This document shows positions 44,649 to 54,600 of a stretch of DNA of 64,000 nt, piece after piece. Positions within the stretch are counted from its first letter, which is position 1; each line of letters begins with the position of its first letter. Source of the stretch: Flavobacterium jumunjinense (GTDB taxonomy: Bacteria > Bacteroidota > Bacteroidia > Flavobacteriales > Flavobacteriaceae); contig NZ_CP091285.1 of the NCBI RefSeq assembly GCF_021650975.2, forward strand, positions 1,488,001-1,552,000, written 5' to 3'. The position numbers and the translations under genes are program-made. Under the pieces are notes generated by a model, which saw only the letters and a program-made list of their open reading frames with translations, was not told the DNA's origin and ran no database searches.

Positions 44649-46736
44649 TTATTCATTTAGGTGTTCCCAAATAAAGCTATAAAATTCGTCTAGGTTTTTT
44701 ACTGAATTCTCATAGTTTGAAATTTTTCCATAATGACCAGCATTACTGTTTATTTGAAGATAAATAGGATTTGTTTGAGCTTTTCTGTTTTGTAATTTTG
44801 CAGCAAATTTATAAGAGTGAATAGGAGGAACTCTATCATCATTTTCAGATGTTATAATTAATGTTATAGGATAATTTATATCTTCTTTGATGTTGTGATA
44901 TGGAGAGTAACTTAATAATGATTTGTATTCTTCTTCAACTTCTGGATTTCCATATTCATCTAAATGATATTTTCCAGTTGTATATTGGTCAAATTTAGCC
45001 ATGTCAAAAACACCAACTTTAGGAACAGCTACTTTAAATAAATCGGGTCTTTGTGTCATAGCCACTCCAACAACTAGCCCTCCATTAGAGCCGCCAGTAA
45101 TTGCTAATTTATTTGAAGAAGTGTACTTTTCATTAATTAGAAATTCAGCTGCATCGATAAAATCATTAAAAGAATTCATTTTTTTTAATCCTTTTCCATC
45201 TCTATGCCATTTTCTCCCTTTTTCACCACCACCTCTTATTTGGGCAAATGCATAAACGCCTCCTTTTTCAAGAAAATGTAATAACCCAACATTATAATTA
45301 GGTCCACTTACTGACCCAAAACCGCCATAAGCTTTTAATAAAGTAGGGTTGTTTCCGTTAAGTTCTATCCCTTTTTTGTGTATAATAGTTATAGGTACAT
45401 CCTTTCCGTCTCTACTTTTGTAAGTGATGGTTTTGTTTTCAAAATGATCAAATGGAAAAAGAGTTGGCTTTGGCTGAATAAAATAATTATAATAAACATT
45501 AGTATCTCCTGTTGTAATATTTAATCGATAGTTTAAATATGAAATAGTATTGGAATAAAAAGTAACATATAATTCATTTGTCTTACTGTCTAAAAAACGA
45601 ATAGAAAAATCCATTTCCATAGGAGCTTCAAACTTTCTTACAAAGCTTCCATCATATTTATGAATGTTAATGTAGTTGTTTCCTAAATTTCGATATTTGC
45701 AAATTATATAGTCATTTGTGAAGTCAATATCAACTAATAAATGCGTGTATATTTGAGGTATTATTGAGGTTTCTTTATTAGAATCATTTATGTTAAATGA
45801 TCTAATGTCTCCCCAGTCATATTTTGTATTAGTAAAATAAACTCTATCGTCTTTAAAGTATAAGAATGAAAAATCATCAACTTTGTTAACACTAAACTCG
45901 TTTAATGTAAAAGTCTCATCAGTTAGATCAATATAATGATATTTTGTATTTGATTCTTCTTTATTGGTTTCAAAAACAAATAACTTATTCTCTCTAACAA
46001 AAAAACTAAAATTACTTTCGTCATTAGTTGTATCGAAAACTAATCGATCTTTTTCTTGAATATCTCTTAATTTATGATAATAAAGTTGGTAAGTAGAATC
46101 TTTAGTAAAAAAATTTTGGTTTGAATTTTTTTTATAAAAAACACCATCATCATTGTTCCAAACAACATTTGAAAATTTGATATCTTTTAGTACTTCATCT
46201 AAATATTTTTGATTAGCAATATCTACAAAACGTATTTCATGTCGATCACTCCCATTTGGGCTAATTTTATATGCTAAATATTTTGAATTTTCAGAAGGGT
46301 AGTAACCATTTAAAAGCACATTTTTATCTTTGTATACTTTATATGGGTCGACTAATTCTAATGGAGAATCATTTAGTTCTTTTCTATAATGTAAAACGGA
46401 TGGTTTTTTCTTATCCAATCTGTATAAAGAATAGAAATATTTCCCCTTTTTTATAGGGAGTCCATTCGTTGATAAATAATCGTAATCTTTTATTTTGAAT
46501 AAGAAGTTAGTAGCTTTAGTAACATCTTTTAAGTGATTTTCAGAAAAATTGTTTTGTTCATTTACCCAACGAACTACTTCATCAGAATTAGTGTTTTCTA
46601 GCCAAGAATAATCATCATCGATTATTATATTGTGTTTAGTAAATTGAGACGGTTTTTTTTGAGAATCGGGTTGAACTTGTCCTATTATATTTTGAAGTAT
46701 AAAGAAGTAAGTAAATAAGAAATAAATATTTTTCAT
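44649..46736 (-). CDS. Prolyl oligopeptidase family serine peptidase (S9A)
   Basis: POP cleaves short peptides after proline. Residues 1-19 are a signal peptide. The beta-propeller fills about 70-420 and the C-terminal alpha/beta-hydrolase carries the nucleophile in 'GGSNGG' near 548, Asp in 'ENDDRVPP' and His in 'NAGHYG'. 'KAYGGFGS' and 'QIRGGGEKGRKWH' are family hallmarks. Length 695 is normal. It is divergent from the S9 peptidase at 46841 and convergent with the T9SS peptidase. Confidence 0.95.
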   Translation of the reverse strand: MKNIYFLFTYFFILQNIIGQVQPDSQKKPSQFTKHNIIIDDDYSWLENTNSDEVVRWVNEQNNFSENHLKDVTKATNFLFKIKDYDYLSTNGLPIKKGKYFYSLYRLDKKKPSVLHYRKELNDSPLELVDPYKVYKDKNVLLNGYYPSENSKYLAYKISPNGSDRHEIRFVDIANQKYLDEVLKDIKFSNVVWNNDDGVFYKKNSNQNFFTKDSTYQLYYHKLRDIQEKDRLVFDTTNDESNFSFFVRENKLFVFETNKEESNTKYHYIDLTDETFTLNEFSVNKVDDFSFLYFKDDRVYFTNTKYDWGDIRSFNINDSNKETSIIPQIYTHLLVDIDFTNDYIICKYRNLGNNYINIHKYDGSFVRKFEAPMEMDFSIRFLDSKTNELYVTFYSNTISYLNYRLNITTGDTNVYYNYFIQPKPTLFPFDHFENKTITYKSRDGKDVPITIIHKKGIELNGNNPTLLKAYGGFGSVSGPNYNVGLLHFLEKGGVYAFAQIRGGGEKGRKWHRDGKGLKKMNSFNDFIDAAEFLINEKYTSSNKLAITGGSNGGLVVGVAMTQRPDLFKVAVPKVGVFDMAKFDQYTTGKYHLDEYGNPEVEEEYKSLLSYSPYHNIKEDINYPITLIITSENDDRVPPIHSYKFAAKLQNRKAQTNPIYLQINSNAGHYGKISNYENSVKNLDEFYSFIWEHLNE

Positions 46737-46812
46737 TATAGAATATTAGATTTCAAAAATATTCCTTTTTCAATAAGTAAGCAATAATTAAATATATTTT
46801 ATTCCAAATTGA

Positions 46813-46820
46813 TATATTTG
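46813..46820 (+). promoter_or_regulatory. Candidate -7 element for S9 peptidase
   Basis: TATATTTG, a match to TAnnTTTG, lies 21 bases before the start at 46841. Confidence 0.45.
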
Positions 46821-46840
46821 TTTGAATCAATTTTTTTATC

Positions 46841-49189
46841 ATGAAAAGATATCTTTTGTCCCTTTTTGTATTGCTTTCCATTTTAGTTAATTCCCAATCA
46901 CTCCAATTAGAGCAAATAATGAAGGGAGATGGTTTTATAGGAAATCAACCAGACAATACGCATTGGTCTATTGATGGAAGTACTGTATATTTCGATTGGA
47001 ATCCGAAAAATGAAATAGGAGGAAGCACCTATTATTGGAATGAAAAGTCAAGTAAAGTGCAATTATTGGAAGAAGATCAAAAAGAATTTTCAGAAATAAA
47101 TGCGCAGTCTCAAAGAGAATATGATGTAGTTTATTATTCAAAGAGAGGAAATTTATATGCATATGTTCGAAAAACTAAAGAAATTAAAAAACTATATACT
47201 TCTTCAGATAAAATCTATGGAATTGAAAGAAGTACTAATCAAGATGTACTATTCTATCAGCAAAACCGTAATTTATTTCAGTTGAATGTAAAAGATTTTG
47301 CAATAAAACAATTAACGAATTTTAAAAACGGTAATGAATCAACTAAGAGTACTAAAATAGATAATTATCTAGGGAAGCAACAGGAAGAACTATTTCAATT
47401 TGTTAGAGATAATAAAGCAAAAGAAGATTGGTGTGATAAAAAAAATGAAAATAGTAAAAGTGATTTGCCAAAAACAATTTATTATGGAAGTGAGTCGTTA
47501 GAACAAATACAGGCTTCTCCCGATGGTAAATTTGTAACGTTTAGACTTTCTACTTATCCCTCAGAGACACAAACAAAAGTAGAACATTTTGTTACTGCAG
47601 ACGGTTATACTAATAATGAAGTAGCACGTACAAAAGTATCAATAGATAATTTGAGTAAGCATAAAATGGGTGTTTTTAATATAGAAAAAGATACAGTATA
47701 TTATGTTTCATTTTCGAAATTATCAGGTATAAAAGAATATCCAGCATATTATCAGGAGTATCAAGAATTAAAAGAGAAAGAAAAGGAAGAAAAAGCAATT
47801 GTAATGTTGCGTCTAATTTATAATAAAGATGGAAGCAGATCCGTTTTTGAAATTAGAAGTCAGGACAACAAAGACAGATGGATTGTTCAATTAAATTTGA
47901 ATACAGGTGAAATTACAGAATTAGAACACCAACATGATGAAGCTTGGATTGGTGGACCTGGAATACCTAATTATTCTTTTTGGGGAGGAAATTTAGGTTT
48001 CTTAAATGATAACGAGACAATCTATTTTCAATCAGAAACTACAGGATATTCTCATTTATATACTATCAATTTAAAAACAAAAAAGAAAACGCAATTAACC
48101 ACTGGAAATTGGGAAGTGAGAAATGCGACACTTTCTCAAGATGGAAAATCGTTCTATTTGACTACCAATACTAATCACCCTGGAAACAGAGAGTTTCATA
48201 AATTAGATATTGCTTCAAAAAAAATGACAGCAATTTTAAATGCTGATGGAGCACATGAAGTTGTATTATCTCCAGATGAGAAGAAATTAGCAGTTCGTTA
48301 TTCCTATAAAAATAAACCATGGGAATTATATATTGCAGACAACAAACCAAACACAACGTTAAAGAAAATAACACATTCAACTACACCAGAATTCGAAGCT
48401 TATAATTGGAGGAATCCAGATGTTATTACTTTTAAAGCAACAGATGGGGCAAATGTTAATGCAAGGCTCTATAAACCAAAAGAAGAAACGAAAAACAAAG
48501 CAGCAATTATATTTGTACACGGTGCAGGATACCTTCAAAATGCACATAATTATTGGAGTTCCTATCATCGTGAATTTATGTTTCATAACCTTTTGTCTGA
48601 TTTAGGTTATACCGTTTTAGATATTGATTATAGAGGAAGTGATGGTTATGGTAGAGATGTTCGAACAGGAATTTACCGACAAATGGGTGGTTTGGATTTA
48701 TCAGATCAATTAGATGGAAAAAAATATCTAGTTGAAAACTTAGGAATCGATGCGAATAGAGTAGGGATTTATGGTGGATCATATGGCGGTTTTATTACAT
48801 TGATGGCATTGTTAACCAAGCCAAACGAATTTAAAGCTGGTGCAGCCTTGCGTTCTGTAACCGATTGGGCACATTACAATCAAGGTTATACTGCTAATAT
48901 TCTAAATTTCCCAGAAACAGATAGTATTGCCTATAAACAAAGTTCTCCAATTTATTTTGCTGAGAACCTTCAAGACCGATTACTAATGTTACACGGAATG
49001 GTTGATGATAATGTTCAATTTCAAGATGTTGTTCGTTTATCGCAGCGTTTCATAGAATTAGGGAAGAAAAATTGGGACATTGCAATTTTTCCAGTGGAAG
49101 AACATGGTTTTGTAAAAACATACTCTTGGGTGGACGAATACCGACGAATATTAAATTTATTTAACGAGAATTTATTAGAGAAAGAATAA
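46841..49189 (+). CDS. Dipeptidyl-peptidase-like S9 serine peptidase
   Basis: This 782-residue protein has a signal peptide ending 'LVNSQ', a WD/propeller domain with 'SPDGKFVTFRLS' and 'SQDGKSFYLTT' repeats, and a hydrolase domain with Ser647 in 'GGSYGG', Asp in 'VDDNV' and His in 'EEHGF'. It releases N-terminal di- or tripeptides from oligopeptides in the periplasm. The stop shares one base with the next start (TAATG), so it is coupled to the GNAT gene. Confidence 0.93.
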   Translation: MKRYLLSLFVLLSILVNSQSLQLEQIMKGDGFIGNQPDNTHWSIDGSTVYFDWNPKNEIGGSTYYWNEKSSKVQLLEEDQKEFSEINAQSQREYDVVYYSKRGNLYAYVRKTKEIKKLYTSSDKIYGIERSTNQDVLFYQQNRNLFQLNVKDFAIKQLTNFKNGNESTKSTKIDNYLGKQQEELFQFVRDNKAKEDWCDKKNENSKSDLPKTIYYGSESLEQIQASPDGKFVTFRLSTYPSETQTKVEHFVTADGYTNNEVARTKVSIDNLSKHKMGVFNIEKDTVYYVSFSKLSGIKEYPAYYQEYQELKEKEKEEKAIVMLRLIYNKDGSRSVFEIRSQDNKDRWIVQLNLNTGEITELEHQHDEAWIGGPGIPNYSFWGGNLGFLNDNETIYFQSETTGYSHLYTINLKTKKKTQLTTGNWEVRNATLSQDGKSFYLTTNTNHPGNREFHKLDIASKKMTAILNADGAHEVVLSPDEKKLAVRYSYKNKPWELYIADNKPNTTLKKITHSTTPEFEAYNWRNPDVITFKATDGANVNARLYKPKEETKNKAAIIFVHGAGYLQNAHNYWSSYHREFMFHNLLSDLGYTVLDIDYRGSDGYGRDVRTGIYRQMGGLDLSDQLDGKKYLVENLGIDANRVGIYGGSYGGFITLMALLTKPNEFKAGAALRSVTDWAHYNQGYTANILNFPETDSIAYKQSSPIYFAENLQDRLLMLHGMVDDNVQFQDVVRLSQRFIELGKKNWDIAIFPVEEHGFVKTYSWVDEYRRILNLFNENLLEKE

Positions 49190-49617
49190 TGATTGAGGTA
49201 AAAGAAATCGCTACAATAACAGAAATGTTGGAACAAATTGAAATTATCCAACAAATGTATCCTGATTATACTTTGGAAAAATATGAAGCATTGTTAAATG
49301 AAATGCTACCTTTACAATATAAACAAGTTTTGGTTCTTGAAAATGAAGTTTGTATTGGTTTGGCAGGATTTTGGATAGCTACTAAACTATGGTCGGGAAA
49401 ATACCTTGAATTAGATAATGTAATAGTACATACAGAGCATCGTTCAAAAGGAATTGGAGAGCTAATTGCGGAATATCTAAACAAAAAAGCAATTGAAGCC
49501 AATTGTAATGTTGTTGTTTTGGATGCCTATACCTCTAATTATAGAGCGCAAAAATTTTTCTTTAATCAAGGTTTTGTTCCGCAAGGATTCCATTTTGTAA
49601 AACATTTAAAAAAATAG
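49189..49617 (+). CDS. GNAT-family N-acetyltransferase
   Basis: This 142-residue enzyme has the acetyl-CoA loop 'VHTEHRSKGIGELIAEYL' and 'VVLDAYTSNYRAQKFFFNQGF', the GNAT signature. The substrate is not predictable. It starts within the stop codon of the dipeptidyl peptidase gene and is 5 bases from a lipoprotein gene. Confidence 0.92.
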   Translation: MIEVKEIATITEMLEQIEIIQQMYPDYTLEKYEALLNEMLPLQYKQVLVLENEVCIGLAGFWIATKLWSGKYLELDNVIVHTEHRSKGIGELIAEYLNKKAIEANCNVVVLDAYTSNYRAQKFFFNQGFVPQGFHFVKHLKK

Positions 49618-49622
49618 AAAAG

Positions 49623-50105
49623 ATGAAATTTATAATTAATTTATTGTTAGTCAGTTTGCTTTCCTGTTCATCTGTTAAAGAAATGAAACAAGATACTAGT
49701 ATGATAAAAATTCAAGAAGTATATTTTCAAAAATGGGTTGCAGGAATACAAGGAGGAGGAAGCGGAATAGATGTATACTTAAATCTAGAAGAGTCATTAG
49801 AAGAGGGAGTTAGCTTCAATAGAATTCAAATAAAAGATATTGAAACAACTGTAATTCAAAAAACAGATGATTTGAAATATGTTGCTCGATTTAAAACCGA
49901 TTTGAATCAATTGAATTTAGATAAAAACACTGAAAAGGAATATGGTAATCAAGCTCCTCAGAAAAAAGAAATCAAATTAAAAGAAGGACAAGTAAAAATC
50001 TATTTCACGAAAAACGGACAAGAATTCTATAAATTGATAGAAAATGTACAAGAAAAACCAATGATGGCCTATCCTTCTATGAAGCCACAAAACAATGAGG
50101 AATAA
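49623..50105 (+). CDS. Hypothetical lipoprotein
   Basis: This 160-residue protein has a lipobox 'LLLVSLLSCSS', giving lipidated Cys near residue 15. After it is a beta-rich domain ('EVYFQKWVAGIQGGGSGIDVYLNLEE'), a conserved-looking Gly-rich turn. No named family is recognised. It likely sits in the outer membrane facing the periplasm, and shares a transcript with the GNAT. Confidence 0.85.
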   Translation: MKFIINLLLVSLLSCSSVKEMKQDTSMIKIQEVYFQKWVAGIQGGGSGIDVYLNLEESLEEGVSFNRIQIKDIETTVIQKTDDLKYVARFKTDLNQLNLDKNTEKEYGNQAPQKKEIKLKEGQVKIYFTKNGQEFYKLIENVQEKPMMAYPSMKPQNNEE

Positions 50106-50119
50106 ACAAAAGAATTAGT

Positions 50120-50127
50120 TACTTTTG
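50120..50127 (+). promoter_or_regulatory. Candidate -7 element for flippase gene
   Basis: TACTTTTG matches TAnnTTTG, 27 bases before the TTG start. Confidence 0.4.
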
Positions 50128-50153
50128 TCGAATAAATTAGAAAACAATTTCCA

Positions 50154-51605
50154 TTGAGTCTTTATAAAAAATTACTGAATCAGACGGCTATTTATGGTAT
50201 AGCAACTGTTTTGCCAAGAATGTTAAGTTTCCTATTGGTAAGACTATATGTAGACTATATGCCTACAGAAGAATATGGAGCTGTTTCAGTTATTTTTGCC
50301 TATTTAACCTTTTTCAATGTTGTTTTGTCTTACGGAATGGAGACTTCTTTTTTCCGTTTTTATAATACCGAAGTAGAAAAGAAAAAAGTAGTTTCAACTA
50401 GTACAATTTCACTTTTAGTTTCAACATTACTATTCTTATGTTTAGGTTTGTTTTTTAAAGAAAACATTGCCTTGTTGAGCGATATTAAAGTAAATTACAT
50501 TCTCTATACGGTACTAATTTTAGCCTTAGATGCTTTAGTAATTATTCCTTTTTCAAGATTAAGAGCAGAAGGACGTTCCTTAAAATATGCAATTATAAAA
50601 ATAACGAATGTTGCTATTAATTTAAGTTTGAATGTGTTTTTAATAGTTTATTTACCAGAATGGTACTCCAAAAGTAGTTTTTTAGAAGCTATTTATATTC
50701 CTGATTTTCAAGTAGGTTACATTTTTGTATCTAATTTAATAGCGAGTTTTTTCACACTGCTTGTATTACTTCCTGATTATTTTAAATTGCATTGGAAATT
50801 TGATACCGAGCTTTGGAAACGAATGATGCAATATGGTTTTCCTATTTTAATTGCAGGAATTGCCTTTGCTATTAACGAACATTTCGATAAAATTTTATTG
50901 AAATATATGGGCGTTTCTTTGTCCGATATTGGTGCGTATTCAGCGTGTTATAAGATTGGGATGTTTATGGTACTTTTCAGAACAGCTTACACTTTAGGCA
51001 TTGAACCTTTCTTTTTTAGTCATGCCAATAATAAAAATGCTCCAAAAACCTATGCAGAAATCACCAAATACTTCGTTATTTTTGGTTCTTTTATTTCACT
51101 AAGTGTCATCGTTTTTGCAGATGTTCTAAAGTTGCTTTTAGTACCCAAATCAGAATATTGGATTGCAATGGATATTGTTCCTTTAATTGTAATTGCTAAT
51201 TTCTTTCTAGGTATTTATACGAATCTTTCTGTTTGGTACAAATTAATTGATAAAACTAAAATTGGAGCTTATATTTCTATAGTTGGAGCTCTTGTTACCT
51301 TATTGTTAAACATCGTTTTAATTCCGTTTATAGGATTTGTAGGTTCTGCGATTGCAACGATTTTAGCATATGGTACAATGATGGTTATTTCCTATAAACT
51401 AGGACAAAAAAAATACCCTATTCCTTATGATAAAAATAAAATTGGACTTTATTTAGGACTTTCAACCGTGTTGAGCGCGTTGTCTTTTTATGTGGATATT
51501 TTTAGAGAAACTTATATTTTTGGAGTTGTATCTATTTTACTTTTTGGTTATTTTGTTTACCGTAATGAAAAAGAATTGATATTGAAGATTGTGAAGAGGA
51601 AATAG
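50154..51605 (+). CDS. Polysaccharide/lipopolysaccharide flippase (Wzx-like)
   Basis: This 483-residue protein has about 14 membrane helices and the MATE-like start 'LLNQTAIYGIATVLPRMLSFLLVRLYVDYM', typical of MVF-family O-antigen flippases that move lipid-linked sugars across the inner membrane. Start is TTG at 50154, the only one upstream of the first helix. No glycosyltransferases adjoin it. It converges on the ATPase gene. Confidence 0.92.
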   Translation: MSLYKKLLNQTAIYGIATVLPRMLSFLLVRLYVDYMPTEEYGAVSVIFAYLTFFNVVLSYGMETSFFRFYNTEVEKKKVVSTSTISLLVSTLLFLCLGLFFKENIALLSDIKVNYILYTVLILALDALVIIPFSRLRAEGRSLKYAIIKITNVAINLSLNVFLIVYLPEWYSKSSFLEAIYIPDFQVGYIFVSNLIASFFTLLVLLPDYFKLHWKFDTELWKRMMQYGFPILIAGIAFAINEHFDKILLKYMGVSLSDIGAYSACYKIGMFMVLFRTAYTLGIEPFFFSHANNKNAPKTYAEITKYFVIFGSFISLSVIVFADVLKLLLVPKSEYWIAMDIVPLIVIANFFLGIYTNLSVWYKLIDKTKIGAYISIVGALVTLLLNIVLIPFIGFVGSAIATILAYGTMMVISYKLGQKKYPIPYDKNKIGLYLGLSTVLSALSFYVDIFRETYIFGVVSILLFGYFVYRNEKELILKIVKRK

Positions 51606-51662
51606 AAAATCCTCATTTACACAACCAGATTTTATCAATCAAATTATATAAATGAGGGTTTT
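51606..51662. terminator. Bidirectional terminator
   Basis: AAAATCCTCATTTA (51606-51619) pairs with TAAATGAGGGTTTT (51649-51662), one G-U pair, between convergent genes. Confidence 0.8.
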
Positions 51663-51679
51663 AAAATAATAGTATATCT

Positions 51680-54600
51680 CTACTTTCTCAGCACATCTTT
51701 TATTCCATTCAAACCTTCTGAAAATTCAGATAGCAAAGCAATAACTTGAGCCATTCTATCGTCTCCACCAACACCTTTTAAAAGTTTGTTTTTCATAAAA
51801 GTAGTTTTGATTTCTTCCCAACGTTTTAGTTCGTCTTCGGTTTGAATTTGCATCAATTCTTTTAATTTCAATAAATTGGCTTCAGCACCAGTAGTTAATG
51901 TTTGTGATTCATTTTGATAATGATTCAAAACAATCGCTTCTACTTCTTTTTCAGTTAAAATGGGCTGAATTTTTGCCACTAACTTATTCATATCACGATA
52001 AGAACCTTGTAATTTAAAGTTAGGTTCATTTCTATAATCATCAGACATAGCAGCCGATTTTATATAAAGAGCATTTGCTTGTAAAACCGTATCTCTCACT
52101 TGAATGATCTTTAATAAAACCTGTTTAAAGTCTTCAATTTCTTGAGAAGAGAAGTTGCCTTCTAAATCATAATTGGTATTATTTTGTTGAATGGAATCAT
52201 ACAATTTGTACAAGTTTTTATACGATGGTTGTGTTAATCGAACCATATATTCATTCGACATCAAAGCATTTTCAATCAAACTTAAGTCAAATAAATCACT
52301 TCTAGAACCTGAAATATCTCCTAAATTGTATGTATCTGCTCTGTTGGCCAACATGTCTGGAATTTGGAATTTATCACCACTTTCTGTGTACGGATTTCCT
52401 GCCATAATCAAACAAAAACGTTTTGAACGTAAATCGTATGTTTTAGCTTCGCCATTATAAATACCTTCAATTTTTCGTTGTCCGTCTGCTAATGAAATGA
52501 ATTTCTGTAAAAACTCTGGATTACAATGTTGAATATCATCTAAATACAACATTACATTATCGCCCATTTCAAAAGCAAGATTCAGCTTTTCTAACTCTTG
52601 TCTTGCACCAGCATTTTTAGCTTCACTCGGATCAGTCGAAGTAATATCATGACCAATAGAAGGACCATTAATCTTCATAAATACCAATCCCATTCTATCG
52701 GCTAAATATTCCATTAAAGTTGTTTTTCCATAACCTGGAGGAGAAACCAATAAAAGCATTCCCATTCTATCGGTTCTTTTATTGTCTCCAATAGCTCCTA
52801 ATTGTTTGGCTAAATTGGCTCCAATTAAAGGAAAATAAACATCATTAATTAATTTATTTCGTACAAAAGAAGTTAAAACCTGACTCGTAAATGTATGCAG
52901 TTTCATTTCTTTCTTTTTAACGTCTACCCATTTCTTTTTAAGTTGTTGTAATTCTAAGAAAGCGGGTCTAAGTTTGGAATGAAAATAATCCAATCGCGCA
53001 GAAAATTCGTAATAATCTAAAGTATAGGTAAGGTTACTTTCTATCGATTTCAAACCTGCAATTTCAACAGATGAATTTACATTAACGATTTGTCGTTCAT
53101 GGTAATTTTGTGTCAATACAAAAGCGGCAACTTCTTCTACAAAACTTTGAGAAATTGTTGTGTTTTCTTCTATGAAAAATGTTTTTAAGGCATTTTCCAC
53201 AATATCATAACAAGCAGAAGGGTAATTGTATAAATCTTTTACCTGATTAACAAAAACAATGTCTTTACCTTTTTCTTTTAAGCTCTTGAAGAAACGTTCG
53301 TAAGCATCGGCTGCAATTTTTGAAATTGAAAAAGCTTTACGATTTTCTTTCTTTAAATAAACTGCTGCTCTGTAGGCAGAAGTAAAATCAAAACCATCAA
53401 AGGTGCTATTGAATTCTTCAACCTTTTGCGATAAGCGTTTGTTTAAATATTTGAATTGCTCAGAACTTGAAAATGTTTCTTTCAACAAACTTACAGCATC
53501 AAACTGTTTTTCATAAAACTCTTTATCTTCTTCATTAAGGAAAAACCAAAATAATTGTGCCAAAGCTCTTTCGGAAGGAGTATATTTTAAAACGCCTAAT
53601 TCGTTATTAATTTGTTGTAAGTGTTGTAAAATTAACAAAGCATCGATATCATGAACACCTTTAACTAAACCTTCACCAAAATGCGTTGCCATGAATTCTT
53701 GCACTCTTTGTAAATTCACCGATTCAGGAACAATGTTTTCTTGTTGCAAGAAAATCTCCCAAGCCATGTATTCAAAGCGCTTTACCTTTTGGTTTTCAGA
53801 TATGTATTCTTGATTCCAAACTTCTTTGTATTGTTCAATTTCCTCAAAATCTACCGCTTGATAAAAATTAGTTCCTGTTAAATGATAAAAATAGTGTTGG
53901 TCTTTTAAAACTAAAGTCAAGTCTAATTTTTGTTTGTTAACTGCAAATTTATGTTCGCCAAAAGCAATTACAGCATCACCATCTTCATAGATTTCATTTT
54001 TGTCTTTCAATTTTCTAACCGATTCTTGCTGTGCAGTTTTTAGTAAGGTATTTACTTCCTCTGATTTGTTGGTGTCGCTTAGGTTTTTTAATTGATTAGC
54101 AATATCACGTACCTTTTCAATCATTAAATCGGAAGCAAAATAACCATTGATTTCGGTTTCGGTTGCAAAAGAAGCGGCTTTGTTCTTGACACTTTTCAAG
54201 ATACGCTCAGCCGACTGAAACAACATAGTTGTTCGCTTATTTTTAGCTTCGGTTAGCTGGACACTTTTGGTTTGAAAATGACCATAAACTTCTTCTCGTT
54301 TGTCATTGATTTGTTGAATAAAATCGTCAAAATCAACAAACTTCGCTTCCATTTCTTCTAACTGAATGGATAATTTGTTTAGGAAATCATCGCATTTTTC
54401 AGCAGTATTAGCTAATTCTAGAAAGTTGATAACTGTTTGGTCATAAAGCGTGATTTGTGCTTTAAAATCGGCAGAAAGCTCTTTTCCAGAGATTTGTCTT
54501 TTCTTGTTATTTAGCTCTATTCGTTGTTGATTGATTTGGGCAAAAATTAAAGATATATTTTCAATAATTTGAGTTGAATGTGAAGTGTCTTCAATCTTTA